Positions 13,533 through 27,805 of a DNA stretch of 64,000 nt are shown piece after piece. Source of the stretch: Strigamia acuminata (taxonomy: Eukaryota; Arthropoda; Chilopoda; Geophilomorpha; Linotaeniidae); NCBI GenBank assembly GCA_949358305.1, contig OX442323.1, forward strand, positions 2,046,001 through 2,110,000, read 5' to 3'. Each line of letters opens with the position of its first letter. The first letter of the stretch is position 1. Position numbers and translations under genes: made by a program. The notes under the pieces are model-generated. The model searched no databases. It was not told where the DNA came from and saw only the letters and a program-made list of their open reading frames with translations.

Positions 13533-14445
13533 TTTGTTGTACATTGTTTTAGGCAATTGCCACAGCAGTTTTTGGTTCTGGGTTAGCCTAGATGTATTGT
13601 AGTTTTAGTGCTACGCTTGTTAGATCCGCCGGCTAAGTCACCTCGGTTAAGTTGGTGGGAACTGGCCGCAGCACAAATGTTGCAATTGAACCTGGTCAGT
13701 GGTTCAGAAACTGGAAACAATTTCTAAGCGTTGAATCAGGGATGCAGAAAGCGTCATCATCACCAAACTCCCTACCTTGTTACACAATATTACTCCCCTA
13801 GATGTGGGAGGGTGCAGAGAAAGAAAAGATCATGTTAGGCCTGTATTCATCAGAGCCAGTTGAGGGTGGCATCTGGAAACTTTCATAAAAGCAGGCTTAT
13901 GGCCACTGCAGCAGTTGCTTTTGGATGCACCATGTCGTTTTTCTGAAATTGGAGCATTTTTTTCTTCTACTTTTTAGTAGCCAGATGTGACCTGTGCATT
14001 TTGCTAGTTGAGTTAAGTTGTTTTTTTATTTCTTCTTCTTTCATTTCCAAGAAATGAGATAAAAAGAAATAAAAAAGATTCTAAGAAATTGTTTACATAA
14101 GGGGAAACAGGGCCAGCGAAGATGTTTCTCGGTGAAAATCTTGGACGCTATAATATTATGGGATAGACATTTTTGTGTTAATAACTTTCTATAATTGGTA
14201 CAGTTATGCTGAGTCAGCAAAGTTCATTGTGCTTTGATTGAAGGAACGCAAGTCATGTTTTCCATTTTGAAGTTTGCCATACATTTGAGAGGCCGAGTTC
14301 CATATGTATATTGCTCAAATAATTACTGTTTGGCATCGGTCTCTTCTTTGTGGGTGGAAAAAGCAATTTAAGAAAAAAAAATTGACAACGGGATGAGATG
14401 TTTGCCAAGCAATACGACTACAATGAAATTAATTGCACGTTCCAG

Positions 14446-14482
14446 TACAGGCATATGCCTAACTGGCAGGTTCAACCAGGTA
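14446..14482 (-). other. Fragment matching the 5' end of 18S rRNA (copy 2)
   Basis: The minus strand reads TACCTGGTTGAACCTGCC, then AGTTAGGCATATGCCTGT, a slightly diverged form of the first 35 or so bases of 18S rRNA. The match stops abruptly. Confidence 0.65.
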
Positions 14483-15439
14483 CTCTGTTTCTTCGTATTG
14501 CCGAGGAACGGAAAAAAGCGTCTTCCGGTTACTCGCCGAAAGCCACCGGCGTAATTCGATTGCGTTGGACGCTCCAGAAGTTTCCGCATGTATACGCGCT
14601 TTGCTAATAAAATCAGAGTGCTTTCCATGTTTGTCATATCGGCAAGTAATGACAATTAATGAACATTGCATTCTGGGATTAGAGGAGACAAGCAAAACTC
14701 CCATTAACTCGGTAATTAGATAAAGCTGAGAGTAATGAATGGGTCGTTTTAAGCCTGCTTTTTATAACCAGCATCAAAATGGTGAAAGTTCAGCTCAGAG
14801 GTCAAATGGAGGGCAAAAAACAGTATTGAACATTGTTCATTACTTTTGAGTGTTGGTTGTTGATGGATTCCAACAAATATTGAGTGTGAGAATTTAATTC
14901 CAAGCGGGCTTGTGCATTGCTGTGCGTTTGATTGTCCCTGTAATTGCTGGGGAATAGAATCATAAAAGCTTGTCGTGGAAACATGGGAAATAAAAGGGTT
15001 GGGCCTCCAATAAATGTCGGAGCAAGATGACATTTTGAAAGTTATCTCGCTTCGCTTTGCACACAAAATACACAATTTTTATATATATATTTTTTTTCTT
15101 GGAAAGATTTCAACATCTCAAGCTCCATAAGCTGCTGTTTTCAAGGTCCATAAATACTTCTGAAGTTAAAGTAAAGTTATTGGATAGAACCGTTGTCCAA
15201 GTGCATAACTGTGTAACGCGTCAGATTTGAGTAAATCCGACTATAAATTAGATGAAGGGTTCCGAGGGCTTGAAAAATACAGGTATCGATCCATTAAGAT
15301 GGTATTTCTTCACTCAACATCATGTTGCTTGGAAATTATCTACTGCGAATTTGTAAGAAACGTGCACTTTCTTTCCTAACGAATTGCACGAGTTGGTTTT
15401 GTAAACAATCAATTAAAAGGTGCTCAGAAGTAGTAAAAT

Positions 15440-15850
15440 ATTCGACTGTAATGACTAGAAAATGATGAAATATCGATTATAAATGCTAGAAAAAGATGAA
15501 ATATCGATTTTAAATGCTAGAAAATGATGGAATATTGATTATGAATACAAAATTAAATTGAAATATCGATTATAAGCACAAAATTATATTGAAATATCGA
15601 TTATAAACACAAAATTATATTGAAATATCGATTATAAACACAAAATTATATTAAAATATCGATTATAAACACAAAAATATACTGAAATATCGATTATAAA
15701 CACAAAAATATACTGAAATATCGATTATAAACACAAAAATATATCAGAATATGGATTGTAAACACACAAGTATACTCAAATTTTGATTAGAAAAATGAAA
15801 ATCCACTAGAGGTTTTTCCCCAAAAAATAAAATATCGATTAAATATGTGA
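15440..15850 (+). repeat. 31-bp tandem array with GAAATATCGATTATAAACAC core
   Basis: About seven well-conserved 31-bp units lie between 15555 and 15775, with more diverged copies on both sides. Confidence 0.93.
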
Positions 15851-18800
15851 AAATTAAAAATAAAAATATGAAAAATATCCCAAAAACTTGATTTGATTAC
15901 AAGTTGAACCGATTCTGATGACACTCGCATATTTCTCAACTATTTATGAAATGATATATTAAATGATATACTTGATAGTGACAACTACTCTACACTTTGG
16001 TCCATAAATCTCGCAATGCGCAGTGTGATTTATGGGTGTGCGTTCAGTCAGTTTGACGTCGAAAACATTTGTTTTCTCAACTGAACATTTTATTTCACAC
16101 CGATTTCAATTTCAAAGCCGCTTCGCCGATGTGTTTGACCATTCGGCAACACACAGAAAACGACCAAACACCTTGCAATAAACAAACATGGCGTCCACTC
16201 CTAAGCAAATATTATCCCAACTGGATTACAGGAAACGGGAAAAAGGCCAAAACACCAGACAAATAGAAGCAATTTCGTCGTTACTGGCTGTTATTAGTCT
16301 GCTAAATGTTGTGTGTGGCATTCCTCTTCCAATGAGGAGTCAGGAATGAAGCGAAAAGGACAAAAAACATTCCCTGGTTGCAAGTTTTGCCACTGGGGCA
16401 TTTCCAAGACTACAATTGCAATTTTTATTAACGTGTGATGTGATATTATGAGGGAAGGGAATGTTTTTTTGCCTCGTCGTTGCTTTGTACTGGGAGGAGA
16501 AAGAAGAAGGTTTAGATTAGTGGTTCAGTTGTTGTTTATCATGCACGATTTAATATAAGAGTTGGTGATTCCAAGTTTAGGAGGTCATGTAATAACATTG
16601 CCACGAGTTTTTACGAGACTTTCGACCCAACTATTGCACGCCACCGAAGTCGTCTGAAACCGGATTATTGGAGTCGGTCGGGGATTATTAGCGCATAAAA
16701 AGGGGTATTTGGCTCCATTTCTTGTGGCCACACACTGGAAAAGTTGTTTTCCCACTACGGAATTTATTAATTTTATTGTATTTATTTATTTTGTTATTTT
16801 GGTTATTTATTTGACGCCGCCTAAAACGGTGGTTTTGTTCTTCGCCGTGACATTGACGTAACATGTTAATCTCGAGGGACTCGAGCGTGCATTCATTGCC
16901 AAGTGCATCTTCAACAGCTGCGAGTGGTTCCGTTTGAACAGGGGGCTCCATCCCGCGATGCAATCGCAGCAGCGCGCTCCGAGCGGACAATCTGTATAAA
17001 AATGACAGGGTAAACGCAGTCCGTCCGGAAGTGGGGAACAAATAGGTAGGAAGGCATGACCGGGGTACAAATTGACCCACAGCGGTTTAAGAACGACTTG
17101 CACAATTGATCCGAGAGTGGAAGGAACGAGCAAAGTTTTCGGTCGCAATCGGGGGAATTTGACCACAATTGGCCGTGGCTGCTGTAGATAAGTGAAAGCC
17201 AGGGTTTGCTTTACTAGATTAAACAATTGCAAAAAGTTTTATCTTATTTGTTAGCGATAATATCACTCGTTCATTCTCGACCAATGGGAAGCGTCGAGGG
17301 AAAAATTATCCTGATAATTTACCACAAAGCTAAATATGTGTGTATATTTAGTGTGTATATAAAGTGTGTATATTTATTTCAATTATATCCTATTTTATTT
17401 TATTTGCAAAATGGAAGGGTTTCTGTGATTCGTGATATTATCAGTTGCGATAACTTATGTGAAATGAAGAAAAGTAGGAGAATGTTTGCTGAAACGACAT
17501 TTCTGGCGAGCGTGTGCTCGTATTTATGCTCTGCTTGGAAAAGAAAGGCCGCGAGAAGCAAATCTCAACTAGTTGATCGCAGATCGAGCACTCCGAAGAC
17601 ATCGGCACGACAAGGTGTTAGTCGTTTGCCGCGGAACACTCATCTCACGGAATAATTGAAATTCATGTGCAGCCGCATGGAGAAAACACAGTAGTGCAAT
17701 TGCTCCGTCGTCCCCGTCTCATCTCATCTTCTCATGCCCACCTCAGAGATGGGAAACGCGTGCAATTTGCCAAAGAGGAAGAAAGAACGATCCCTGATTG
17801 AAAGCCGTCAAGAGAAAAATGCATAGGCGTAGGAATAGGAATAGAGCGCGCCGTAGAACATTGATCGTTTTAAGACACTTGTGTTTGCCCTCAAACACAA
17901 ACCGAATTGAACCTGGCGTTTGTAGCGGACCTCTTGTGAAAGCTTTCCTTTGTAGCTTGGAGTGGAGCGGAGAGGAGACGAGATAGGAATGTCGATGACT
18001 CTGACTGCACACACATCTCACGGATCATTAACCCTTGCAGCTCCCTGATACGGCATGGTGGAAGCGAAGCGAAGGCAAGGAGGGTGTTTCACACCGACCT
18101 CTCTGATAATGGGCCCCGTTAGTGGGCCTGGCGTCATGTCCGGTGCCATATGCTCACCCGCCGTGACTGTGTCTAGGACCACAGCCACCCGGAGTGGGGC
18201 CATTATGCGACTCATCCCAGCGTATCACGAGGTGGGAGGGGGTGTCGAGAGAAGAGAGAAGAGAAGGGAGCGTCTCTCTCCTCTCGACTCGCTTTATTTC
18301 ATTTTTCGACGTGCGGATTATCTGGAGCAGATGATACCGAGGCCTGGAGTGCGATAAGAGGGGTATTAGCTGGTATTGAGAAGGGGACTGCTTTTTACAC
18401 AGATTGCGTAATGCCTTTTGTGTTCCGGAGGAGAAGGGTTGTGCCCAGGGAAAGTGTACGAATATATATATCACTGGCGGATTGCGTTTCTATTAGGTTC
18501 GATTTCTCGGCGAAGAGAACTTTTTTGTACGATATCATCATCTCTTTGTTTGGCGACGTGGGCCAACATCTGACTCGCAATCAAGACATGAATTAGAAGT
18601 CAGCGGTGTTGGAATTTGTATTGGTTGTCGATTGAGTTGTAAGTAGCGATAGGATGATCCGGAAGGCCTTTGGTAAAACAAATGATTTCGAATGGGATTG
18701 GATTTGTCTTTATTTAGTCGCGTTGTCGGAAATCGATGTTCGACAAGTGCGGTGAAAGGTGGGCCGAAATTGATTGGTCGATTTTAGGTTGTTTCCTTCG

Positions 18801-21800
18801 AGAAATGGAGAAAAGGGACATTTGTTTGACGTTTGTCGCGAGCCGAGTTTAGCAATGAAAATGGAATTTTCTTCCCTAACTCAGCAGTTTCTCGATGGGA
18901 ATGTGGCCGAGTCCAATAAATGCCATAATTCAATTGTTTACTCGGTTGGATTATCACGATCCCATTGCTCGCTTTGGAAACCATGTAAGTTAAGTATGAC
19001 TGTGGGCAAATGGTAACAATCGACCGGAAAGACAATTGAATTATGGGATTTATTGGAATCACCCGTTGGAATGTATGGTGCTTTTGGCACGATTGTTGAC
19101 GACCATTCTCTCTCTCGTCTCTTCTTCTCGCTCTCGTTTTCCACATTTTCCATATAGTATTGTTGAAAAAGTGCAGCTACACTCACTTCTGAAGTTCGCC
19201 GAAATGGAGTTTTTATTCGACACGGAGCCTGACGCAACTCACTTAAACTGCAACAAACCGACTGAAAAATTCAACCATTGATCGACTTCCTCTTCAAATA
19301 TTTACAACGGGAGTAAATAAATCAGAGGCAAAACATGTCGTGTTTACATTTTTCCTGCATTATCCTTCCTTCCTCCTCCCACCCTTATCGCACCATCCAA
19401 ACTACGCCATTCTTTGTTGTGCAATTCTACACCACCGTATCTCAAATCCAGATAAAACAGAATTAACATCAGCTGCATTCGAAGATTCGTTTTGACAAAA
19501 CAGCATTTTTAAAACCACTTGATTTCCTCGATCTAACTTGAAAAATGGCGACTCGTTCAGTCAGTTTGTCCCGTTTTAACAATGAACTCTGTGATCTTTG
19601 TTGGCCTAATGCAGTGCAGTGAAGTTCTAGTATCTGCGCGCGCACAAATACACGATTTTTCGAAACAATAAGAGGTGATGATACTGTTTAACCGTTTCGT
19701 ATAGTGACTCTCTCTTTGTGCGCATCTTGATGCATGCAAAGATGAGCAGCTGCCTAATCAAATCAATAGATCGCCATGGCAACAGTATATCTTTTTCCGT
19801 TCGTCATTCAGTCGGGCGCATTAAGTCGGATAAGAGGGTCGGGGAACGTGCAAACGGAATTGACGCTTGTGGAAAAGGGGTTAAATCGACACGTTCCCCA
19901 TTCGATTCACTTGTTGTCAAGGTGTTAATAAAAGCGCTGATTGTTACATCACACGTTTGGAGAATCGAAACGGCACCTTTTTTAATGTGTTGCTGGGGGA
20001 GAAAGAGAGTGAGAGAGTTGTGTGTTCGATTTGATTTGCTATTTATGAAAAGGGGGGAGTAAGGGATTAAAGGAGGCAGATGGTTTATAATGCGTTGTTT
20101 GATTTTGTGCTTTAATGGCGAATGTAACGAGGTTGATATGTGCAGCTTGTAAATAACGTGATGCGGGGTACGGGGGGTTGGATTTCAAATGTTATAATGG
20201 CATTTTCGAGTGGATTGGAGCTGGATTATTTATGCAAGACAACTTATTATGCACGCACGTGTGGGAGTGCTTTTCAAGTTTCATGAATTAAGGTTTGTTG
20301 GTTGGTTTGTTTGGTCTGTATGGGGTTTAGTTTGGTGAAAGACAGTCATTAAGTCATGTTTTGTTTGGATTTGATTGGTTTTTGGTAAAAGGTTTATGAG
20401 GAAATGGATATTTATTGAGAATTGAAAAGTACGGGAAATCGATCTCGGTCCGGCCGACTGACGCGCATCATGCGCGGCAGGAATGAATTTATTTTCACGT
20501 GCTCAAAATGTTTTATCAAAAGTATATATTTTTTTTTAAAGAATTTTGTAATTTTTATATTATTAAAAGTGTTATTTGATTAAATTATTCGAAATTTGTT
20601 TATTTTGTAATACAATTTGATCAAATTGGATCAAATTGGATCAAATATGCGATTACGGGGAAAGGCTGTCGGGCCTGCCGGCTGCAACGCATCTGGTGCG
20701 GCCGGAGCGGAATTGGTATGCCGTGCACAAAATGCGGTCGCGGAATATTCGTATTTAACCAGAGTGGCGTCGAGATTTCTTCATTTTTTTTTCTTCTGGA
20801 TATGGTAATAAAAAGGGAAGTAGGTAATAAATATGTGTGGTAATGAAAAAGAGCCCCCCCTGTCTTATTAACATGGCAACTGGGGGATTTGGAATGGAAA
20901 TGGAACAGAGTTTTCGAGTAATGAGGGGATCAGAACTGCAACGTGGGGGCGCGGGGGTTGGTGGGTAAAACTCGTTAGAATTTGCGGTGTTGAAGTTGTG
21001 CAGGAAGAATCGACTAATTAGTTTTAGTGCGTCGTAAAATGATACAATTTTGCATCAAACTTCATTATCGTTGATTTATATGACGCATTAGTAGTCGATA
21101 AAAAGGGATTGTTAAATCTTTGGCTAAAGGTTTATTGGCATAGGTGAATAGTTTTGCATATTTTCGAGGTGTGGGTTCGGTGGGATTGCATCATTCAATT
21201 TATTCTGCCGTTTAGACGGAATTGGTATGTTTGCAGTCAGATGGAAATGGGGTTGAGCATGCGCAGATGGAGGGAGATGAAGCAAGATTTGCAGTTTTGG
21301 GGGAGGAGAGGAACGAACGGATTTTTATGTTTTTCATTTTTTGTTTTCATTTTTTGTTTGGGCTTTTTTGGGGAATTTTGAAAATATATGAAAGAAAATT
21401 GTTAATTTCGGTAGAAATGGGAAAATGTTTGTGTTTTTTTGTGTTTTTAAGTCTTTGTTTGTGTTTTCTAGGTTTTTATGTATTTTTTGGGAGTTTTTGA
21501 TGTTTCTTTTGAGTTTTTTTGATGTTTTTTGCCGGTTTTGTTGTTTTTTTTTTGGCTTTTTTTTGGTTTGTTTCCGGATTTTATCTTGTTTTGCTACAAA
21601 AATACTAGGTTTTTAGTGTTATTTAATATAATTTTTTTTTTAGTAATACTAGTATAATCCAAAATTTTTTAAAAAAAAATTTTTCTTACTAAATTAAACA
21701 TTGCCAAAAAAAACACCATCGACGGCATCAATTCTCCGAAAACCAATAAATCACTTAATTAAACATTGCATTATTTATGCAAAATTAACTAACCATATTC

Positions 21801-22574
21801 GAATTATTACTCAAGCGCACTTTCCATAATTACCTTAATTAAAAGATGATTAAACCAAAATAAAATAAAAAATCAATAAAAAAAATGCTAAAAACCCAAA
21901 CAAACAACAAATTAATTGGAATTGAACGCAAGAAAAAGCAATAAAGAAAAACACAATCCCCGGAGAGAATAAATTGCAAACACCAACCAAGAGGGGACCA
22001 AGCAACATATACAACTGGTCACGTGATTTTATTTTTTTTTTCGATTTTTTTTTGTTTGTTATTTATTTACTTTATTTCTATGTGGAAAAGTTTTGCTCGG
22101 AAGTGAAAATGTTGGTCGTTGGACTGAAAAGAAGGAGTTGTTTGGTCGTGATGTGTTTTTGCACGGCAATTGGTTCGCCGCATAAATAGTGTTGGGCGGC
22201 CATCAGTTGGTGTGGCAGGTAACAGTTTTACCTCAATCCGGATTCCACTTTAATTTTGCTTATTCGCTTGATAACTCACGTCAGAGGCAACGACTCGAGA
22301 CGTTCGTTGTTCATCGAAAAATGGACAATGAACTACAGAGTTTGAAGGATAAAAAAAAAGTAAAGAAATATAAAGAAATAAATAAATAAAGGAGGAAAAC
22401 GCATTCGCTTCGCAAATCTGTCAGTTGACTGACGTACACGTGTTTACTATCGATTTTTCTGTAATAAAATAAAGGTTTTTCCCGTCATTTTTTTAGAATT
22501 AATTTCTAGAACTTATTATTTTTAAATGCAATCATTTTTTTTTAAATGTTTTATTCATGTTTTATTTTTTTTTC
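15851..22574. other. Non-coding with GC-richer patches
   Basis: No supported gene. Patches at about 16860-17180 and 17480-18360 are clearly richer in GC and poorer in T-runs than the flanks; they may be regulatory. The stretch 21300-21650 is extremely T/G-rich on the plus strand. Confidence 0.55.
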
Positions 22575-22940
22575 TGCCATTTTGCGGCTTATTTTATTCA
22601 TTTTCAGGCTTATTTCATTCATTTTCAGGCTTATTTCATTCATTTTCAGGTTTATTTCATTCATTTTCAGGCTTATTTCATTCATTTTCAGGCTTATTTC
22701 ATTCATTTTCAGGCTTATTTCATTCATTCTGAGGTTTATTTTATTCTTTTTTAGGCTTATTTTATTTTATTTATTTTGAGCTTATTTCATTTATATTGTG
22801 CTTATTTTATTCATTTTGAACTAGTTTTATTCATTTTTGGTTTATTTTATGCATTTTGAGCTTATTTTATTCATTTTGAGCTTATTTTATTCATTTTGAT
22901 GCTAATTTTATTTATTTTGAGGCTTATTTAATTTATTTTG
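22575..22940 (+). repeat. 21-bp tandem array with TTCATTCATTTTCAGGCTTA core
   Basis: Six to seven nearly perfect 21-bp units, then diverged units with TTTTGAG in place of TTTTCAGG. Divisibility by three creates overlapping false frames. Confidence 0.93.
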
Positions 22941-25900
22941 AGAATTATTTCTTTTATTTTTAGAATTTTTTTTTTTCGTGTTAATTAATTACTGCGTAGG
23001 TATTTTTAAAAATGAACTACTGATTAAGTTTTTGAAATTTTGCTCTTAAGCTTATTTCTTGACTTCCCATGTGTACACATTGTAGCCACAGTCTGATTCT
23101 TCTTGATGTTTACATCAAATTACTCTGCACCCGTTCATTACGTGCCCATATAATAAGTAAACCGCCATTTTGACATTTTGATTACACTTTGATCGAGTCT
23201 TTGATGCATACAGCAGCTGAGACTGCGAATCCTCTTAGCACGAAAAGAAGAAAAATAAAAAATAAAAATAAAAGCGAAGAAAATAGACGTTTTAGCTTAA
23301 GGGGTGTACGGAAAGAATAAAAAGAAAATAAATTCAAAAAAGAAAAAAAGTTTGCATCTGTGAATTTTCACAGGTTCCGCGTTAGGAAACATGGAAAACA
23401 GTTTTGCCAATGTTTGGGGGCGAAGGGGAAGAAGCATTTTGCTCAGTTGAACGAGATGAGAGTGTGTTTTAGTCGAGTGGTTGCAGCAAACCGGCAAAAG
23501 GTGGATCAATGGTCGAAATGAGTGTGGATTCGTGTATAAATAAGTTAGACATTTCGTTCAGACTCATGTTTACGAACGGCTGCACTTTATGGAAGGCGTT
23601 TGCGAAAGGTACCTTTTTCCCTCACTTCGGATTAGGAATCGTTGAATTAAACTCTCAAACTCTTACTTAGACTTGTCGGAGGGAGAAAAACGATTCAGCC
23701 CTTCGGGTTAACAACGACATTTGACAGTATAATTCCAGCCTCGTTTAATTATGGAAAACCAGCGACGCGATTTCCGATTCACACAATAAAGTCGTGTAAC
23801 ACACGTTCTTATTAACAAGAAATAAATAGTAAATAAGTGGTTGAATACGAGAACTGGTGTTATCGGCGTGGTATGGTCGTTCTCAATAGTCGTCGTCGTA
23901 AAGAAATCTGTCGAGGAGGTTTTATCGAAAGCGCAAGCGGGGGTTGAGCCGGATTCAACCAAATCTCTTCACGCAAGATCAGATTTGAAGAAAAAAATGC
24001 AATTCCACGATGTATTGTGCCTATTAGTTAACAATGTTTCCACTAGGCTATTCAGATACTGCAGCTGTTGCTATCATTATTTTCTATTAGTGTGTACCAA
24101 CTGTCCAGATGTTTATGGATCTAGGAGCAGCATCCATATGCAATGTTATTAAAGGAAGAGCACAGAAGGGATATTCATCAAGAATGCTGAGCAAATGGTG
24201 GATGTGAGAGAAAGCCTTTAAAAAAAGGAGGGGAATAGTTGTAAAAGGAAAAACCTTATTGGAAGTAGAGAAACTACACTCAGGTATAAGAACCATCAGT
24301 GTGCCCATGGGTGACCATAAGGAGATAGTGAGTTGGATTTTACCACCACTGGTAGTGCGAATAGCCGTCTATTTGGAGAGAGGAAGAGTTTATTGGTGGT
24401 GCGCAGCAACAACATAGATACTGGCTTTCTTAAAACAACAAAAAAAGAAACACTTAAGAATGTGATGAGCAAAGGAAAAGAAAGAACGGAAAAATGGGTG
24501 GAAAAAAAGTAGAATTTATGGTACAACCAATTTGGAATTTAGGATATATAGCGAAGAGTTAAAAAAAGTCTTAACCGGGTGGGTTTTTTGACAAGTTTGT
24601 TTACAATTAAGCATACAAATATGGGTTTGGGTGGAATCACTGCGGTGAAAGTGCATAGTGGGCATTTTTGGGAGGGGATAAAAATCAATCTTAAATCTTG
24701 AGAGAAAAGATTATTTTTACAGTAGGAAGTGCTATTAAATTGTATTTTAGATGCCAAAATTGTTGCTGCCTGACATCTTGATTACAGCCTTAAAATAAAT
24801 GATTTTTTTGGCTAGATCCTATAGCCACAGCTGGCACTCATCAAAATTCAGTTGTATTTTATGAGGGTGAATGCTTAATAAAGTAGTGGTCAAAATCTCA
24901 TCTGGTAGAGTGAACAAAATTAGGAAAACAACTCATTTGAACCCTAACCTGGAAATTAATTCAAAAATCCGTGCTAGGGGCAAGTCATTGAATAAGATTT
25001 CAGTTGAAGCCCTGAAGGTCAGCAAAACAGATTTACAAAAGTAATAATCGGTTGGAATAAGGATAAAATTACATACCGGGTATTGCAGTTTTCGCGAGGA
25101 AAAGTCGACTTTAAATTCTCTGGCTCGGACAATGGGCGAAAAAATTTGTCTTTTAACATAAATTATATTTTTAAAAAAATTTAAAAAATTAAGGAAGATA
25201 AGTCACTTTTCCGCAACAATGCATGCTGAAAAATGAGTTGAGAGGGAAGAATTATTCATGAATTAAAAGACCGCATAAATAAAAGTTTATCTCTTTTAGA
25301 AACAATAGGTGTGTTCAAATTCGCTTAAATGTTTTAAGTTGATAAACTCGTTGTTTTCACTTCGGGATATGATTTTTTTTTACGTCATAAGCGCTCGTGT
25401 CATTTATTTTCCTTAACTGATATCTTAAGAAACAATGATCAACTAAAGGACTTAACATCTAGCACAATTTAATTGTAATGCGATTCTGTCTTGTGATCGT
25501 GGCGCCATCCGGCCGAAACGGCGCAAAATGACGATATTTTGCGGGCAATGGCGGACAACTGACATATCACATTTACATTTTTGGCGGACGTTATAACTAG
25601 AGTTCAATTTTATTTAACGTTTGATTTAAAAATAAATAAATAAATAATTTTATTTCACTCATTTTAAGAATTCTAGGTGAACTAGCGATGTAAATGTGCA
25701 TTTTAAAAGATTATTCAGCGGCAGCGGCACAGGTTGGTTGGGTTGAGAAATGGGTTTTCAATGGACAGAGCGAGAGATGGTAGATGGGGTTAACGCATAT
25801 ATGGTTTATCAATAAGAGAACACGAGGCTTTTGCCGCTTGATTACTAGTCAATACATTGTGCGAGACCACCCATTTGGAGCAGTTAAGTCAAGTCGGATG

Positions 25901-27195
25901 AGTTGTGGCCTCATATCGGTAGCCATAACCATTGTAGGAGTGACGAGGTCAAACCAGACGTCGCCGCAGTAGGCTGGCCATTAGCAGATTGCTTCTACCG
26001 TTAGTAAGAGCATTAAAGGAACATAAAGTGTCGCTATTAAGTCAGGCAGTGGGCACGGAAAGACATCGCGCTCGCAGCCGCTTGCCGAGTCAAGTGCCAA
26101 TTACGAGGGATTCGCCTCGTGTAGTCAAAGGTTGACGACTCCACCGTTGTACGGCTGAATTTCGGGGTGGGAATTAACCGTAGGTAAATGCAGTTTGATG
26201 ACTTAATTTGCACTTTGTAACTCTTGCTTTGAGCCCTTTATTGCGCTGATGAAATAATTGCACACGCTTTTAACTGCGCTTCTGACTGATGTGATGACTA
26301 GTTGGCTCGAAAATTTCTCACCAAAGTCTCAACAACAATCCCAACCATCTCAATCTCGAGTCTTCTGAGTTCTGCCCAATGGATGTCGAGGTTCAATCTC
26401 CAATTGCTCATCTTGGGCGAGGAGGTCAGGACACCCCATTCTCAACACACATACCTTACATTTCAGAGATATCTCACAAATATCTCGTTTAAACCGGTCT
26501 AAATGCATGTTTTTGTAAGAATTAATTTCACCTGGTCGCACGATACAGTGGACATTATGCAGATTAAAAAAAGTGACAAGAGACAAATGAATGAGCGGAG
26601 TGGAAAAGGGCATTGCACGGACCATCTGGTGGCAAACGTGGGAAAGGACCGCAAACAGGCATCCTATTGAAGTTGGCACGTGGCTCGGGAGACAAGTGTT
26701 GGCAAAAAATCGCACGTAAACAGTGCGAATGGCAATTATTGCTAAGATACCCCCACCGCTTGGCAACGGCCGCAGGATTACTTCCAATTATACACGAGTC
26801 GCTGCCAAGCGAAATCAATCACGAGTTGTTGTCACCAACTATAAATCAACGGCCTGCGTTTGCGACAAACAAAAAACAAAAAATTTGTTTGTCAATCGTA
26901 ACAATGGCCGGTGCGGTCACGTGCACAAAGCCCCTCTTGGAGGTTGGTTGGTTGTTATTTATTAAAGTTTTAGTTAGTCGTATTTCATTCGAGGGTTATT
27001 GGTGCAGGAAACCTGGGAGAGGAGGAGAGGAGAGAGTCTGGCAACATAAATTACATTAAGTGTTCGTAAAGAATTCTATACTTTTATATTTGACAATTTA
27101 TTTTTATTGCATCGCATCTGACAAAAATTCATTGGATTTATGAGTGCACTTAATAGAAAACAAAAGAGACGCACTGAGATACGGGCCCGGCAAGC
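22941..27195. other. Non-coding, nothing recognised
   Basis: Short frames at 24087-24530 and 26300-27060 do not resemble known proteins and lack splice-site support. A CACGTG E-box lies near 26918. Confidence 0.5.
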
Positions 27196-27235
27196 CGGCA
27201 GTCGGCAATCGGCAGTCGGCAGTCGGCAGTCGGCA
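27196..27235 (+). repeat. (CGGCAGT)n heptamer repeat
   Basis: Five heptamers of CGGCAGT (one is CGGCAAT) and a partial sixth. Confidence 0.9.
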
Positions 27236-27448
27236 CAGGCCGGAGAAATTCTTTAAACTGCGCACTCAACGGTTTTTCTTAATGTTTAGTTGTCATTTCG
27301 GGAGAAAAAGAATAAATAAATTATTAAAGGCGAAGGGAAAGGTTGTATGTGTCTGTTTCAATTTAGATTTCGTTTCCAATCGGTATGAAATTCGTGAATA
27401 ATCGATTGTTCGGCAAAAGGAAAAGGAGAGAATGAGAATTTTGGAGAA

Positions 27449-27805
27449 AATATCGATTATTGGATTTATCGATTTTGTGTTAATTGATGGATTCGTCGAT
27501 AAATCAATACCGATTTTGTGTTAATTATTTGATTTCTCGATAAATCAATATCGATTTTGTGTTTATTATTTGATTTATCGATAAATCAAAATCGATTTTG
27601 TGTTAATTATTTGATTTATCGATAAATCAATATCGATTTTATGTTAATTATTTGATTTCTCGATAAATCTAAATCGATTTTATGTTAATTATTTGATTTC
27701 TCGATAAATCAATATCGATTTTGTGTTAATTATTTGATTTCTCGAAAAATCAATATCGATTTTGTGATAATTATTTGATTTCTCGAAAAATTAATATCGA
27801 TTTTC
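27449..27805 (+). repeat. 41-bp tandem array with palindromic TATCGATA core
   Basis: About eight units of 41 bp pair a CGATAAATCAATATCGATTT segment with a tgtgttaattatttgattt segment. Two units hold the perfect palindrome GATTTATCGATAAATC (27572-27587 and 27613-27628). Confidence 0.93.

Larger units (their letters stand above)
10701..15439. other. Non-coding with two 18S-like fragments, a SINE remnant and a possible MITE
   Basis: No supported gene. The segment 13560-14120 is less T-biased than its surroundings and could be old repeat DNA, but I cannot identify it. Confidence 0.55.

Noticed and set aside
16807-17232. 141-codon minus-strand frame with a DCPLGARCCDC cysteine cluster
   Set aside because: Suggestive of a small cysteine-rich domain, but the remaining cysteines, a signal peptide and splice sites are missing.
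18018-18357. Open frames on both strands in a GC-richer patch
   Set aside because: Both strands are open because of composition; neither product resembles a known protein.
22526-22779. Overlapping plus-strand frames with seven-residue periodicity
   Set aside because: Artefact of the 21-bp array; all three frames are open, which is expected of a simple repeat.
24087-24757. Cluster of minus-strand frames as a degraded retroelement
   Set aside because: No reverse transcriptase, integrase or transposase motif could be recognised on either strand.
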